A stretch of DNA of 21,712 nucleotides, taken from positions 171,543 to 193,254 of the forward strand of contig VHZZ01000242.1 of NCBI GenBank assembly GCA_009801015.1, given 5' to 3'. Positions within the stretch are counted from its first letter, which is position 1. Each line of letters opens with the position of its first letter. The notes beneath the pieces are model-generated. The model saw only the letters and a list, made by a program, of their open reading frames with translations, was not told the DNA's origin and did no database searches. The position numbers and the translations under genes were made by a program. Below, one piece after another: positions 1-10,900 of this stretch. The DNA comes from Silene noctiflora (taxonomy: Eukaryota > Streptophyta > Magnoliopsida > Caryophyllales > Caryophyllaceae).

Positions 1-128
1 GAAAATTGGTAATTATGTTGCTCGAGGNGACGCCAATGTTCGTCAAATGAAGTTCTAATTTCACCGTATCAAAATATAAATCATGTAGTTTAATTAACAA
101 ATCCATGTTGGCTATAGGATCGACTTAC

Positions 129-169
129 AGCGATAATTAGCTCGATTATGAGATCGAGTAATTGTCGCT
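129..169. repeat. imperfect inverted repeat (hairpin)
   Basis: The segment 129-146 (AGCGATAATTAGCTCGAT) pairs with 151-169 with one mismatch and one bulge around a loop of a few bases. No neighbouring gene makes this a terminator or operator. It may be the remnant of a small foldback element. Confidence 0.5.
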
Positions 170-182
170 ATAAATAAAAGTT

Positions 183-218
183 ACGTATTATTATTATTAT
201 TAATATTAATATTATTAT
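183..218. repeat. TTA/TTAATA microsatellite
   Basis: A run of TTA trinucleotides that passes into TTAATA units. It is a simple AT-rich microsatellite with no coding context. Confidence 0.8.
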
Positions 219-259
219 GCTTGTTTGAAAGGAATTGAAATTGCATATACAGTATATGT

Positions 260-339
260 TTACTGTAAACATGTCGCGATTTAAATCTTCTGAGACACGG
301 TTTCACAATGAGCTTACTGTAAACATGTCCCGATTTAAC
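260..339. repeat. 25-nt direct repeat, period 55
   Basis: Positions 260-284 and 315-339 are the same 25 bases with one difference (GTCGCG versus GTCCCG). Each copy begins with TTACTGTAAACATGTC. A looser GATGTTGATTAC pair follows at about 369 and 397. This looks like a short degenerate tandem array. Confidence 0.7.
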
Positions 340-1087
340 ATCAACGTTATAAACAGTTCATATGAAACGATGTTGATTACTAACAAAATGATTCGGATGT
401 TGATTACAACAATAACGAAGGATGAATACCAAAATGATCCCGGATAGGCGAAAATAATCCGTTATTATCCACTGACCAATTCGAACTGATAGGTAGAACA
501 ATGAAATACAAGAAAACATGAATTAGGTATAAAATCGGAATTTCGTACAACGGAAAAATAATGCCTGAACTGAAACAAAAACTGATGCTCCATCCATCGA
601 TTCACCCCTGTAAAATATATTACGAAGTTATTTGCGTTTTTTCTTTTCCAAATTTACGGTGTACAACGGTTTTTTCCTAGGTAGGGCTCATTGTCTTTGC
701 TAAAATGGTTTGTAAATCTTATTGTAAAACCAAGTGACATACTCTTACTATCTACTGATGTCCCGGAAAGGCGCAATTTCATAAAAAAAAATATCCAAAA
801 ATCAGACAAAACAAATAATAGAGTACCGACCCATAAATCTCGGTTTTGGATACGATGGAGACCATTCAGGATACAGGACAGTAAACCACAGTAAATACAT
901 GGGAGATAGAGCAGTTCTATACTTGTGCGAAACATAAAAGAAAAGATGGATCATTTTTGTTCTTTTTTTCCTGCTGTTTTAAATTAAGAACTTAGCTCTA
1001 TAATTCTCCCCTGATCGAATACAAACTTCTTCCCCCATGTCCAAATTACAATAGATAGTGTGTGCGGAAACATTCAAAATCGGAAGA

Positions 1088-4000
1088 TCAACCCCTTAAT
1101 GAATACTTCTTCCCTGAGAAAGCCTGAAACTTCGGCTCTTCTTTCTCAGGCTCCTTCTGTTTACTTTCTTTGGCAGGTTCCTGTCGAAATCACATACCAA
1201 GAAATTCATTAAGTATCTAGACAAAGAACGAAGAGGGAAAAGATGTTGAAATTTCGCTGACAAAAAAATTACCTTTTGGGTCTCCTTGGCAGGACGATTA
1301 GCATTTGAACCGAAGACAAGTTTCCCCTGTGACTTACGATTGGTGGACTGAGAGCTAGATCCAGCTGCGGCAGACTGTTCGCTCCTTGGGGCCACAGCTG
1401 GCTGCTTATCTCTAGATATAGAAGACGAAACAGTAGAAGATTCTGGATTCCCAGGTCTCCCATCCAAACGTCGCCCAACACCGGTGAAGGGGTTGAATTT
1501 GGGCTCTTCAACTGGAGCTTCTTCAGCTGTACAATTTGAAGCACAGATTTATTAACTTGAATATCACATCAGGCTATTGTTCGCTGGGTCACATCTGTAA
1601 TCTGTAACTAATTACTGAAAGACTGTTCGTTCACTAGAGTAAAAACACTGTAGACTGTAGACTGTAGAGTAAAGCGTGTTTATCCATTTTGTAACGCATA
1701 CGGATTTCTCAGTCCAACTTATCCTATATTAAACCTACTACTATACTAGAGAATAGAGATGGCAGAGTACGAATGTATTCGATGGATTTACCTTCTGAAC
1801 GTATACTTACAGCATCCGTAAACCAACACACAAAGGCTGATGCGCCCCAACTCTACACTTACTATTATCTACATTAGTCCATGTTCATCCGACTCATATT
1901 ACCTGACCTACGACACTTCGTACATGGACGGGTAATGCCACTTGACACCACATTTTCAGCAACAAAAACATCTGGACTTTTCACAAGACAGCCTAGGTCA
2001 TCACTTTAAAATGCACCCATATCAGATACTTCTAATCGAGTCTAAGTAACATAGCACACTAGTCATTAGCTTATGTCTTCGGAATAATTTGATAACCTTA
2101 AGCACAAATTCTCATTTATGACGGATAAAATCACTTTGAAGAGACATGAGACAAAAGGGCAAGTGGGAGTGCAAGTGGAAATGGCAAGTGGGGAAGGGTT
2201 GTGAGAGGTCTCTTTGAAGAGACCGTCACAAGCAAGACGCTTTGAACCTTAAGAGTCTGGAGCTGATAATAAAGATGTACAACATAATAAAACAGAGAGA
2301 CTAAGATCTCGTGTGCCAAATGGCAGATCATTAACCACCCAGGGATACCCCATGGCCAAAAGCTTCCAACTAAAGAAACCGGAATCCATGGGTACATCTA
2401 GACACTTTTATAGGAACTAGACAAGCCACTAAACACGCAAAAAATTACTCCCTCAAATTCTTTGGAATTTCTCTATTTACCATTTCCACAAAAATGAAGG
2501 AATGTAAATGGGTATGAGGGTAGAAATGGAGGAATTCCAAGAGAAGGCTGAAAGTAGAATGGGACAATTCCTTAAAATCAGAGGGAGTACTTTTCACTAA
2601 CTGTAAAGCGCCGCAGAACTCATATATCTAACCGAAGACAAGAGGACAAGTCCTAGAAATACAGATGAGCAAACAAAAACCAAGGGAGAACAATAAACAG
2701 TGGGAGGGAATATAGAATTAAGGTCCCAAATGTATCTGGGATTTCCCCCTACCAGAAAATGCTGATTCTACCCCACTCGCATGACAAAATAAATAAATAT
2801 GCAAGACAGCATGCTAATTACATAAATCATGCATCAGATGGTATAATGAAGCAAACCTTGAGCTGGTGCCTTGCCGGTACCAGAAACAGCAGGTCTTTCA
2901 GGCTCTACATAGTCAAGAGGAGGTGCAAAGTCCACCTCACAGTCTGTTTCAATGATACTAATTGCATGAGAAGGCTTGGTTTCTACGATATCTATGTAGT
3001 ACTTCTTATTATTATAAGCCACCATAATGCTGTCTCCAGTGGTTAGGCAGGAATAGTTTCTAAGAGTTGTCTCCAAACTGCACATGAAAATAGAACACAA
3101 AAACTCAGAAGAGTTTAGTTAAGAGTCAACCAGCTAAACCTGGTAACAAATAAAAAAAGGGGGTCAATCATGAAGGAAAGTGAATGAATGTTTTAATATG
3201 GCACAAGTTGTCCACTTCAAGTCTACAAAATACAGAGTTTTTGTTGGGTTAAAACATGGATAAACACGGACTTCAACAAAACAACTCTATCTCACTTATC
3301 CATCAATTCCAGGGTAAAAAAACCCTCTTATTACACATATTTTATAGAGGAGCTCATAGAAGAGCTCCAAATGTAATCAATCAAGAAAAAAAAAACATCT
3401 CTACAAATTTTTTTTGTATGCCATACAGATTAGAGGCTTGCTTAACGACTAATTGTGGAGCTTCATGAATCAATATATGCAGCCATCAAGAGTGACTTCC
3501 ACACATGGCAAACCAAGGAACTCCATGAAAAATTATACTAACTTCTATAGAACACATGAATGATAATTTAATTAAGCACCAACACGGCACCACTACCCTA
3601 GGAATCCTAGGATGATATAAAATACAATGCTATCAACTTCGTAAATAAAGTCTGCAGCTCTATGTAGCGCTCAAAAGGCTACAAAAATCTGATATGAACA
3701 ATAGACCAAATAGCTGAACACGGAGAACTTCAGTTAAGCCCATCGATTTTAACCGAATCAGGAGAAGGATCAACTTACATAGCCTTTGGATTAGAAATGT
3801 CCAAAAAGTCTTTGGTGTGAGGTTGCAGTTTAACATAACTCCCCTTTGGAACCGTGACATTCTTAACTCGAACAATGTCTCCCTCGTGTAGCAGCATATT
3901 TTCCATCATCTAGAACAATAATACAAATGAGGGAAAGGTCAGGAATTTATAACCAGGAAAATCTACTAACAAAAGCTATGCAATGGCAATGCAGGCCTTT

Positions 4001-5742
4001 ACAATGACTCTCCAACACGAAGCTTGTAACCCAATAGGTATATGACCAACCACAAACTAGATACATGATGACATACCCAGTATGGCATGTAGATCAAGCC
4101 TTCCTCGGCAATGAACTCCAGAACTCCACAGTGAGAGACTCGGTTTGCATCGTCATTGCTCAACTCAAAAAGCATGGGATAGTCAATATGAAGAGAAGCT
4201 GCATCATCAAGCCAACGTCAGCGTTTCCAAAAGGGACAGTAACAAGATAGTTTATCTGAAATTGTTATTTAAATAAGTCAACTAACCAAGTCGGTCAAGG
4301 GCAGATGGAGGCATTATAACTGCAACAAAACAAAAACTTTGAGGCGGGTCCATAACAGTGATTTGAGTAGAAGAGACCTAAACTACCCAAGCATTTACAT
4401 TTAATACGGAAAAAAAAAAAAACTTACTTTTATCACCACTTTCAATTTGAGGCTGCAAGAAAATAAGGGAAAAAAAAAATTAGAATTGCATTGAACACAT
4501 ATATAACCAAAAAACGTATACAACATTTGAAAGGGGAAATTGATGTCAGTTGAAAGTAGAAATTAGGGCAGAATCTAGAATACAAATATGAAACAAAAGT
4601 AATCGTGAAAAAAGTCACAATCTTTTCAACAAATTTATACTCCTTTGGTCCCCGGTCATTTGTTCACCTATTCCATTTGTCACTTGGTAACAACACCCAC
4701 AAATGGTCCCTTCCCCTCTCCTTGGCATTTGTGCCAAAACTAAAGGTAAACAAATGACAGGGACGAAGGGAGTATTACAATAAAGAAGAATTCAAATGCA
4801 AATTAAAATAATATCAGGCGCAGCCAATCACAATCCAGTAGCTCTAGTGCCCTATAACCTCTGCAACTCGCATCATTCATAGATCTAGCTAACAGAGCAA
4901 GTCAAATTGCAAGATTCATCATACCTTTTCAATGAACGATGCAGGGTAGCAACGGTATGATTGCTCAAATGTTCCACCATGGTACGCATATCCATTGAAA
5001 AACTGCAACATTAGAAGTAAACGTACCAAATTTATAAAAGCAACTTCATTTAAGATCTAAATTTCCAAGCATATCATATAACAACTCAAGTGCCTCAACC
5101 CGAGCACACTTCCAAGTATTAAAAATTGGTTTCAAGTCTTTCAACTAGACGTATGATCACCAAAATGACCAGAATGTGAAGCAAACTTATCGACAACACT
5201 TCAAACATCACTCAACAAATTCGTTCAATGCGAAAGGAACATGCCTAGTAGCAGTGTAGCACATCCACTAAAAAGTCCATTCTAGACGTATGATTTCTAT
5301 AAAGCCAACATATCAAAGCTAGTGCCTTTTAAATAAAATATTCACTTGATTGTATCGACAATTTAAACAAGAAGCAATCCCTTTCATAGCTACGAAGTAC
5401 GAACCTAAGAACAAAAACAGATCAAACTACCACTATACACAAGATACAATCACAATTCACAGTTTAGCTCATAACCCAGGCAGAATACTTGTGTAAGACG
5501 GTCTTAAATCGTTTTAATAACTACTTTAAACATCCATGGCCCATATTCTAGGTAGTTGAGACCTATCTTACACAATATTAGCATAGACCACCTCATAGAA
5601 GACTAATTGTCATATAAAAACACAAGCATAGCTAATCTATGATTCGAATTACAATCTACAGCTCAATTTCATAATAACTCTTGATCACGCTACACAAAAA
5701 TCGATGAATGGGGACTTAAATCATTGATAACCTACTTACCAT
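1088..5742 (-). CDS. UFD1: ubiquitin fusion degradation protein 1 (UFD1), nine coding exons
   Basis: Substrate-recruiting cofactor of the CDC48/p97 AAA ATPase: with NPL4 it binds ubiquitinated proteins for extraction and proteasomal turnover, including ER-associated degradation. Coding exons on the minus strand: 5742-5740 (ATG only), 5002-4925, 4452-4428, 4319-4287, 4198-4077, 3909-3779, 3077-2857, 1526-1273, 1180-1088. All junctions are GT-AG and phases agree, giving 960 nt and 319 aa, normal for plant UFD1. Residues 2-200 are the UFD1 N domain (starts [14 protein letters not shown]; contains [38 protein letters not shown]). An SHP-type CDC48-binding box, [10 protein letters not shown], lies at 218-227, and a related [10 protein letters not shown] ends the protein at 310-319. 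The tail between them is Ser/Gln-rich. The ATG sits directly before a GTAAGT donor. Exons of 25 and 33 nt are unusually small. Identity is from recognised motifs, not a database search. Confidence 0.96.
1647..1667. repeat. (ACTGTAG)3 short tandem repeat
   Basis: Three perfect copies of a heptamer inside the 1330-bp UFD1 intron between the last two large exons. No function is suggested by the sequence. Confidence 0.75.
2207..2224. repeat. short perfect hairpin, UFD1 intron
   Basis: GGTCTCTT and AAGAGACC form an 8-bp stem around TG. It follows a purine-rich tract (about 2156-2196) with three spaced GCAAGTGG units. It is probably incidental. Confidence 0.5.
2448..2587. mobile_element. MITE with TA target duplication in UFD1 intron
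   Basis: The element begins CTCCCTCAAATTC and ends GAGGGAG, flanked on both sides by TA (2446-2447 and 2588-2589). The terminal inverted repeats are imperfect over about 25 bp (GGAATT versus AATTCC further in). Size about 140 bp and TA duplication fit a Tc1/mariner-type (Stowaway-like) MITE. No coding capacity. Confidence 0.7.
4640..4772. mobile_element. Stowaway-type MITE in UFD1 intron
   Basis: The left end CTCCTTTGGTCCC and the inverted right end CTCCCTTCGTCCC both resemble the Stowaway consensus and continue as matching CATTTGTT(T/C)ACC. TA flanks at 4638-4639 and 4773-4774 are the expected target duplication. Length is 133 bp and non-coding. It lies in the intron between the 78-nt and 25-nt coding exons. 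Confidence 0.85.
5489..5575. mobile_element. short TIR element (TTGTGTAAGAC type)
   Basis: Left TTGTGTAAGACGGTCTTA and right TGAGACCTATCTTACACAA are inverted repeats of about 18 bp with a few mismatches, around a core of about 50 bp. The total is 87 bp, in the UFD1 intron just after the ATG exon. The target duplication is not clear. I recall this terminus as common in some plant genomes but cannot name the family. Confidence 0.55.
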
Positions 5743-5795
5743 GATTCCAACAATGCTTCGAATCCGATATCACAAGATTGAACTTCCTCTACGAC
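5740..5795 (-). other. UFD1: UFD1 5'-leader exon 2 ending in the start codon
   Basis: A 56-nt exon bounded by a TTTACAG acceptor (exon starts at 5795) and a GTAAGTAGG donor (exon ends at 5740). Its last three bases, 5742-5740, are the ATG. The next exon opens directly with TTT TTC AAT, giving the expected [10 protein letters not shown] start. The rest of the exon is untranslated leader. Confidence 0.8.
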
Positions 5796-6037
5796 CTGTA
5801 AACGCAATCAAACAACATAGATTAAGCATACAAAACCCTAACTAAATTACAATCCCCAAATTTTAAACAATTGCGCAACAAATTCAAAGTTCTAAGCTTT
5901 CAAGCAAACACCAAATCACAATAACGAATTCAATCGACAAATTAACTTAAGATCAAATTGACGATTACTGAAAAATTAACAAAACAGACGATTGCAAAAA
6001 CTGTTAAATTAGGGTAAAGAAATCATAAGTACAATAC

Positions 6038-6185
6038 CAGTGTTTATGAAATCGGATGCGAGAAATCGGAATTTGGAGATTGAAAATTGGGGAATTTATG
6101 AGCGACAAAATTAGGGATTTAGGGTTGCGTGGATTGAGAGAGAATAAATAAACGTTTTGATTGAAAATTGGGAATTTGGAAGAAT
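6038..6185 (-). other. UFD1: UFD1 5'-leader exon 1 (approximate)
   Basis: The probable first untranslated exon ends at 6038 with CACTG/GTATTG as donor; the leader intron would be 6037-5796. The upstream limit is inferred as about 30 nt downstream of the TATA box at 6211-6219. It contains a CAACCCTAA telo-box-like motif around 6118-6126, common in plant housekeeping promoters and leaders. Transcript evidence is lacking. Confidence 0.5.
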
Positions 6186-6210
6186 TCTAAGGAAGCGGAA
6201 TTTTCACGGT

Positions 6211-6219
6211 TTTATATAG
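6211..6219 (-). promoter_or_regulatory. TATA box of UFD1
   Basis: On the minus strand the sequence is CCTATATAAAACC, a strong plant TATA box, about 470 nt upstream of the ATG and placed correctly for a two-exon leader. Transcription would start near 6180-6190. Confidence 0.65.
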
Positions 6220-6242
6220 GGACACGTAAGGTATGTGGTGCT

Positions 6243-6345
6243 TTTATCATATTAATATTCATATTCATATTCGGATTCGGGTTCCGTTTCGGATTCAGAT
6301 TCGGATGGTTACTTGGGTATTCCGTATTCCGTATTCGTAAGGACG
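6243..6345. repeat. degenerate ATTCAT / ATTCGG / GTATTCC repeats
   Basis: Consecutive ATTCAT units pass into ATTCGG-like units (6250-6307), followed by GTATTCC units (about 6318-6340). The array lies immediately upstream of the UFD1 TATA box, so it forms the proximal promoter background and is probably length-variable. Confidence 0.65.
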
Positions 6346-7662
6346 GACTTGGAAAAACCGACTCGGTTTGAATAATTCGGCCTGTATTTAACTAACACTC
6401 AAAATAAGTAACCAAGTTTGATCCGTGATTTAAATCAATGTTATACGATATTTATTGTTGGACACTGACCATTAACTCGAAAATAATCCAAAAACCGATT
6501 ACTTGTATAAATTTATTAATCTATGATAGAAGTATGAAATTATGAATTGTAATTATAATTAGTGGCTTACTTTAATATTGAAATTGAAATCAATATAAAA
6601 AAAAGATTGAGATGATAACGATGGGTCGTGAACTCGTGCCTACTTGGGACCTAGGTAGCACCAAAACGGACACGGACACGGACACGGACACGGCATCCTA
6701 TGAAATTTAGGACACGGGACACGCTATTAAAATTTAATAAAAATATATATTTTATGGTTATAAATAGCGTATAATTTCATTTTTTTAATTTATTTGATAT
6801 TAAATTTACAAGTGAAGGTAAAATTTGACCTTGACTATAAATAATTCTCATTTCCCAGCCAAACCCATCTTCTNATCAATTTCTTTTGACATTTTATTCC
6901 TCGTCTAACTATAGGCGTGTGTCCGACGAGTGTCGGGTGTCCGTGTGTCCGACACGGTGTCGGACACGGGACGGCTAGTTAGGATGAGTGTTCGTGCTAC
7001 CTAGCTTGGGACTAGGCTATTGTTAATAACTCGTACTTGACCTCCTTCCTCATCCGTCTAAAGACGTTGACATATCAGTCTTTGACTAACTTTTATTTTT
7101 TTATTATTCAGACTCGCCTAAAACTTTATTCATTGTTTCTCGGTCTTTTCACTCCACTTTACTCGTGAGGTCTTAAAAACATGAAAAAAGAAAAATAATT
7201 TTACCTTAGTCATACATTGGATGACATCCCTAAATGAAGACTAGAGGACCAAGTCGATAATTTCATCCTGCAGTCGATACCTTTAGTTCGTCCTTAGAAC
7301 ACAATCACATTGCAGTATTGCACCATCTTATGTAAAAACTATTTGAATCATGAGTCATGACTGAGGGGTCGATAAATTTAGCGGCCTAGTATACCTTATA
7401 TACCAATGCTCAAAGGCTCAAAGCCTCCTGCAGTCCTGCCTATGACGGGATAACAGGGTTGAAGTATGCAACCTTACCAAAAAAAGACCAACTTATGACG
7501 AACCAAAAAGAAAATTTCATCGATAATTGATACAGAGAGCATAGTTCATGATACAAGAGTCAAGACTCAGAGACACAGAATCGGTAACAAGCTATTGTCC
7601 ATTATTGCATCACATTCCAAAGTATGATAGTAATGATCTGAAGCGTATCAACTTCCAAAACA
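6346..7662. other. intergenic region between UFD1 and V-ATPase c
   Basis: No gene seen. This space separates the UFD1 promoter from the 3' end of the V-ATPase subunit c gene; both are transcribed leftward. It contains the hAT-like element at 6651-7004. Outside it I see only AT-rich sequence without reading frames or repeats that I recognise. Confidence 0.6.
6651..7004. mobile_element. hAT-like MITE with 8-bp target duplication
   Basis: The element starts CTAGGTAGCACC and ends GTGCTACCTAG, an 11-12-bp terminal inverted repeat. It is flanked by perfect direct repeats CTTGGGAC at 6643-6650 and 7005-7012; an 8-bp duplication is the hAT hallmark. Subterminal sequence is rich in CGGACA and GTGTCCG motifs on both sides, including a fourfold CGGACA run at about 6667-6693. 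Length is 354 bp, with no transposase. One base (6874) is ambiguous. Confidence 0.8.
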
Positions 7663-7668
7663 TTTATT
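7663..7668 (-). terminator. candidate AATAAA polyadenylation signal of V-ATPase c
   Basis: The minus strand reads AGAATAAATG about 245 nt after the stop codon at 7911, a normal 3' UTR length. Plant signals are loose, so this is only a candidate. Confidence 0.4.
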
Positions 7669-7910
7669 CTTTACGAGTCTAGTGCTACGAGTAGCATTAG
7701 AGCATTAAATTAAATTTCCGGTCACAATGTATTTTAACAAAACAATGGTGTATAGTCTCAGCACACATAACCTAATAACAATATAAACCAGGGTTTCTCT
7801 ACCCTTCACCGGGAGGGAAAAAACGAAGAAGAAAGCAAGAATAGAGGGAGACGGTTTAGATTTGTTCCGCGCGCATCAATACAAGCTGACTGAACAATAC
7901 TTGACTGTGC

Positions 7911-10900
7911 TTAATCGGCTCTTGACTGTCCAGCGCGAGAAGACAAGATGATCCCAACGATGAGACCATATAGAGCGAGGGCTTCAGCAAAGATGAGAAT
8001 AAGAATCATTCCAACGAAAAGCTTTGGTTGTTGTGCGTTAGCCCTGCCCAAAACGATAGTCAAATTAGAGTTTGATACCATACTACCACACAATGAACAA
8101 ACATTCCATTTGCAGCTTGTACACAAATTTGTAATATGAGGTAGTGAGGCACCACCGTACCATGGTCACATAACGGAAAAAAAAACATTATACGGTGTCT
8201 TAAAGACTCCCTACTTCTCATAGGGTAAGGCTTGTAATTGATGGCGTGGATCAATCTACCAAGCTAATGTCCCTTACCTTTGCAAGAAGTTTATAAACTT
8301 CTAATTGAGATGACACTAACTATTCCAATGCGGTTGTGTACCATTCAGAAATTTACAAGAAAATAAAAGACAGCCAAATAATCAACAATCACGGATTCAC
8401 GAGAATATCAAATTGTGCAATATTTAGATTATAAGATATGCAAGAATCCAACACTAAGAAGGATGATCTGTCTACATCAGTATCGACACAGGGAGTATAA
8501 TCTTCAAGGAAATAACATATACGAAAACGCGAACCCTACAAGAAAGTAAGGGTAATTACCTCAACAATGCCAACTAAAATAGCAACTTCTAGCTTAGATG
8601 TTATATGATGCACTTTTCTCAACACCCCATCCCCTCCCTCTTGAGTAGACAAACAAAATAACCTGAATATGACTTGAAATCCAAATTGATCAAACCCAAC
8701 TAGAATTTTACTTTCACAAACCCAGCTGAAATGAGCTGATAATAAAACACCCGCCACCCAATGTTCAACAGGCGAGATAAGACAAAGCATGATAGTAACC
8801 TTGAGAACACCTATTGTTTCCACAAAGCATCAGGTTTTCAACAAGCAAACATAGTTTCATTTGTGGGTTTTAAATGTTTTAAATCTGTACTCCAAACTAA
8901 AAGTTATCTCAAATCTAAAAGAAGTTTGTTGAATAATCCCCACATACGATAGTTGAAAGTCTTGAACCCCATTACATCCCTAATTTAAACTATTTGAAAT
9001 GAATATATGCTGAAAGGACAATGTTTTGATATCCTAGTACTTTCGTTACTATGATGTTGTTACATTATATGTTTGTATTTTCGCTAGTCCAGAAGTATAA
9101 GCGACGTGGAAAAAATGACAGAGATCGAGAAATTTTTTTGTTGATATGACCTTAATGCAGCGATAAGACACGGCTATTCATTTCAAAAAGAAGTTATTGA
9201 GGCTCTTGCTAATTTAGAAGAATCTTAAGGACGTGAAGAGTCACTTCAACAGAAACTGGACATTGTTGAAGCACATGGAAAGTCACTCCAAGAAAGGTTG
9301 GACATTGCTAAAGCGCATCTGAAGTTTGTCGAGGCTGAAGACTGTATGCAAGGCAAGTAGGCGAGTATAGAGATATGGACCATCAATACTATCTCTACTT
9401 GCCTAGCAATATTGTCTCTTTCAGACTCGATGGACTTTAGATGCGCTCTAGCAATGTCAGTGACTTCCCATATGCTTCAGTTCACGTCCTTTTAGAATCT
9501 TCTAAATTAGCAAGAGCATCACTTCATTAAGTTCACAATCTGTATTAGCAAGTTTGATTTTTCTCGATCTATTATCGCTTATACAATGGACCAATGAAAA
9601 CAAAAACATATATTCAAAAAGAAACATATACCGGTATACTGTAACTATGTTATTTTAATAATGTAACAACATCACACTAACGAACGTATTGGAATATTAA
9701 AGCATTTTCCTTTCCACATATATTAACTTCAAATAGTTTAAAATACGGATTTAAAATGTTTCAAGACTTTCAACTATCATATAGGAGGATTAGTCAACAA
9801 ACTTCTTTCTGATTTGAGACAACTTTTAGTTGGAATCCAGATTTAAAACATTTAAAACCCACGGATGTGACTATGTTTGCTTATTGCAAACCTAGTACCA
9901 AAATGAGCCATATGAGGCAAGCACAGCCAAATTGACCCAACGCGATCCATACCCCGATCTGAATAACCCTTTTACAGGTCTGATATTGAGCTTTTGGGTG
10001 TAAGCAGATATGTTATGTGAAGAAGACTCATCTCACTGTTGTGTATAGAATCTAGTGAGAGAGACTCAGTCATAATGTCATATGGATCGATGGAAAGAGT
10101 GCCATGAAGCTTTCTTCAAGTGCACAACATTAACAAAAAGAAAAATGCAAGGTGTGCACATGAATATCCAAAGACCATAGATTTGGAGCTGACAAAGATG
10201 AATGCAGCAAATATTTCACATGATGGAATTCCCGCGTGTCAGCATTTTTAGCTCGTAAAAGGTGAGCATTGCAGCTGATAATTGGAAATCAAACCACAAA
10301 CTCCTTGTACTACAAATACTCACCCCCTAAGTAGTCACTGCCAAGAGTACACCGATTACATAAGAATCAACAATCTAAATGATAAAAACAAGACACTACA
10401 ATGTGGCACTGATCGTCAACTCATCATATTCGTAACTAGCTACGAAATATACAAATATAAGATGAGAAGATTGAGCCCCCTGGGTACTAGACATTCTAAA
10501 ATCATTGACTGAGTCTCAATCTGAAAACATTTGACCTCAAAATCAAAAAATGATCTTAATCACTGCAATGTCTACAACAGAACCAGATCCTATCCAAGAC
10601 GTCGATACAATTACCAAACCCCTAAACAAACCAACCTAATATCATCTCACAATCACATAAGGACCAGAATCAACAGCAAAAAAGACAAATTGTCCAAAAC
10701 ATCACCCAAATATTAACGTCACCGATCAACACATCTTTTGTAAATAACCCAAATACACAAACATCCGGATCAAAAACTAGATCAATACACAAGTAAAAAC
10801 ATCAAAAAAAAAGTCAAAGAATATTACCTAACACCAGCATCACCAACAACACCAATAGCCATACCAGCAGCCAAACCCGAAAGACCACAAGCAATACCAG

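Larger units (their letters stand above)
1..1087. other. 3' flank of UFD1; no gene seen
   Basis: No convincing coding sequence on either strand; the short open frames here have no recognisable motif and are not supported as exons. The part next to 1087 (roughly 650-1087, read on the minus strand) should include the UFD1 3' UTR, but I could not identify a clear AATAAA signal, so the transcript end is not placed. The left part holds small structures listed separately: an inverted repeat at 129-169, a TTA-type microsatellite at 183-218 and a 25-nt direct repeat at 260-339. Confidence 0.6.

Noticed and set aside
235-447. 70-aa plus-strand open frame
   Set aside because: It arises from the TTACTGTAAACATGTC direct repeat and has no protein motif or coding composition.
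654-935. 93-aa minus-strand open frame downstream of UFD1
   Set aside because: It lies in the expected UFD1 3' UTR and flank; the translation has no recognisable domain and the opposite strand is equally open.
6667-6693. CGGACA run as a CRISPR-like or telomeric array
   Set aside because: The units are only 6 bp without spacers, and belong to the subterminal part of the hAT-like element in a plant genome.
8833-9893. The coiled-coil-like stretch as an active gene
   Set aside because: It has stop codons in both arms, no start context and lies in an inverted repeat inside an intron; treated as a captured fragment.
10282-10716. Two plus-strand open frames of 61-76 aa
   Set aside because: They lie inside V-ATPase c intron 2; Asn/Thr/Lys-rich translations reflect AT-rich sequence.
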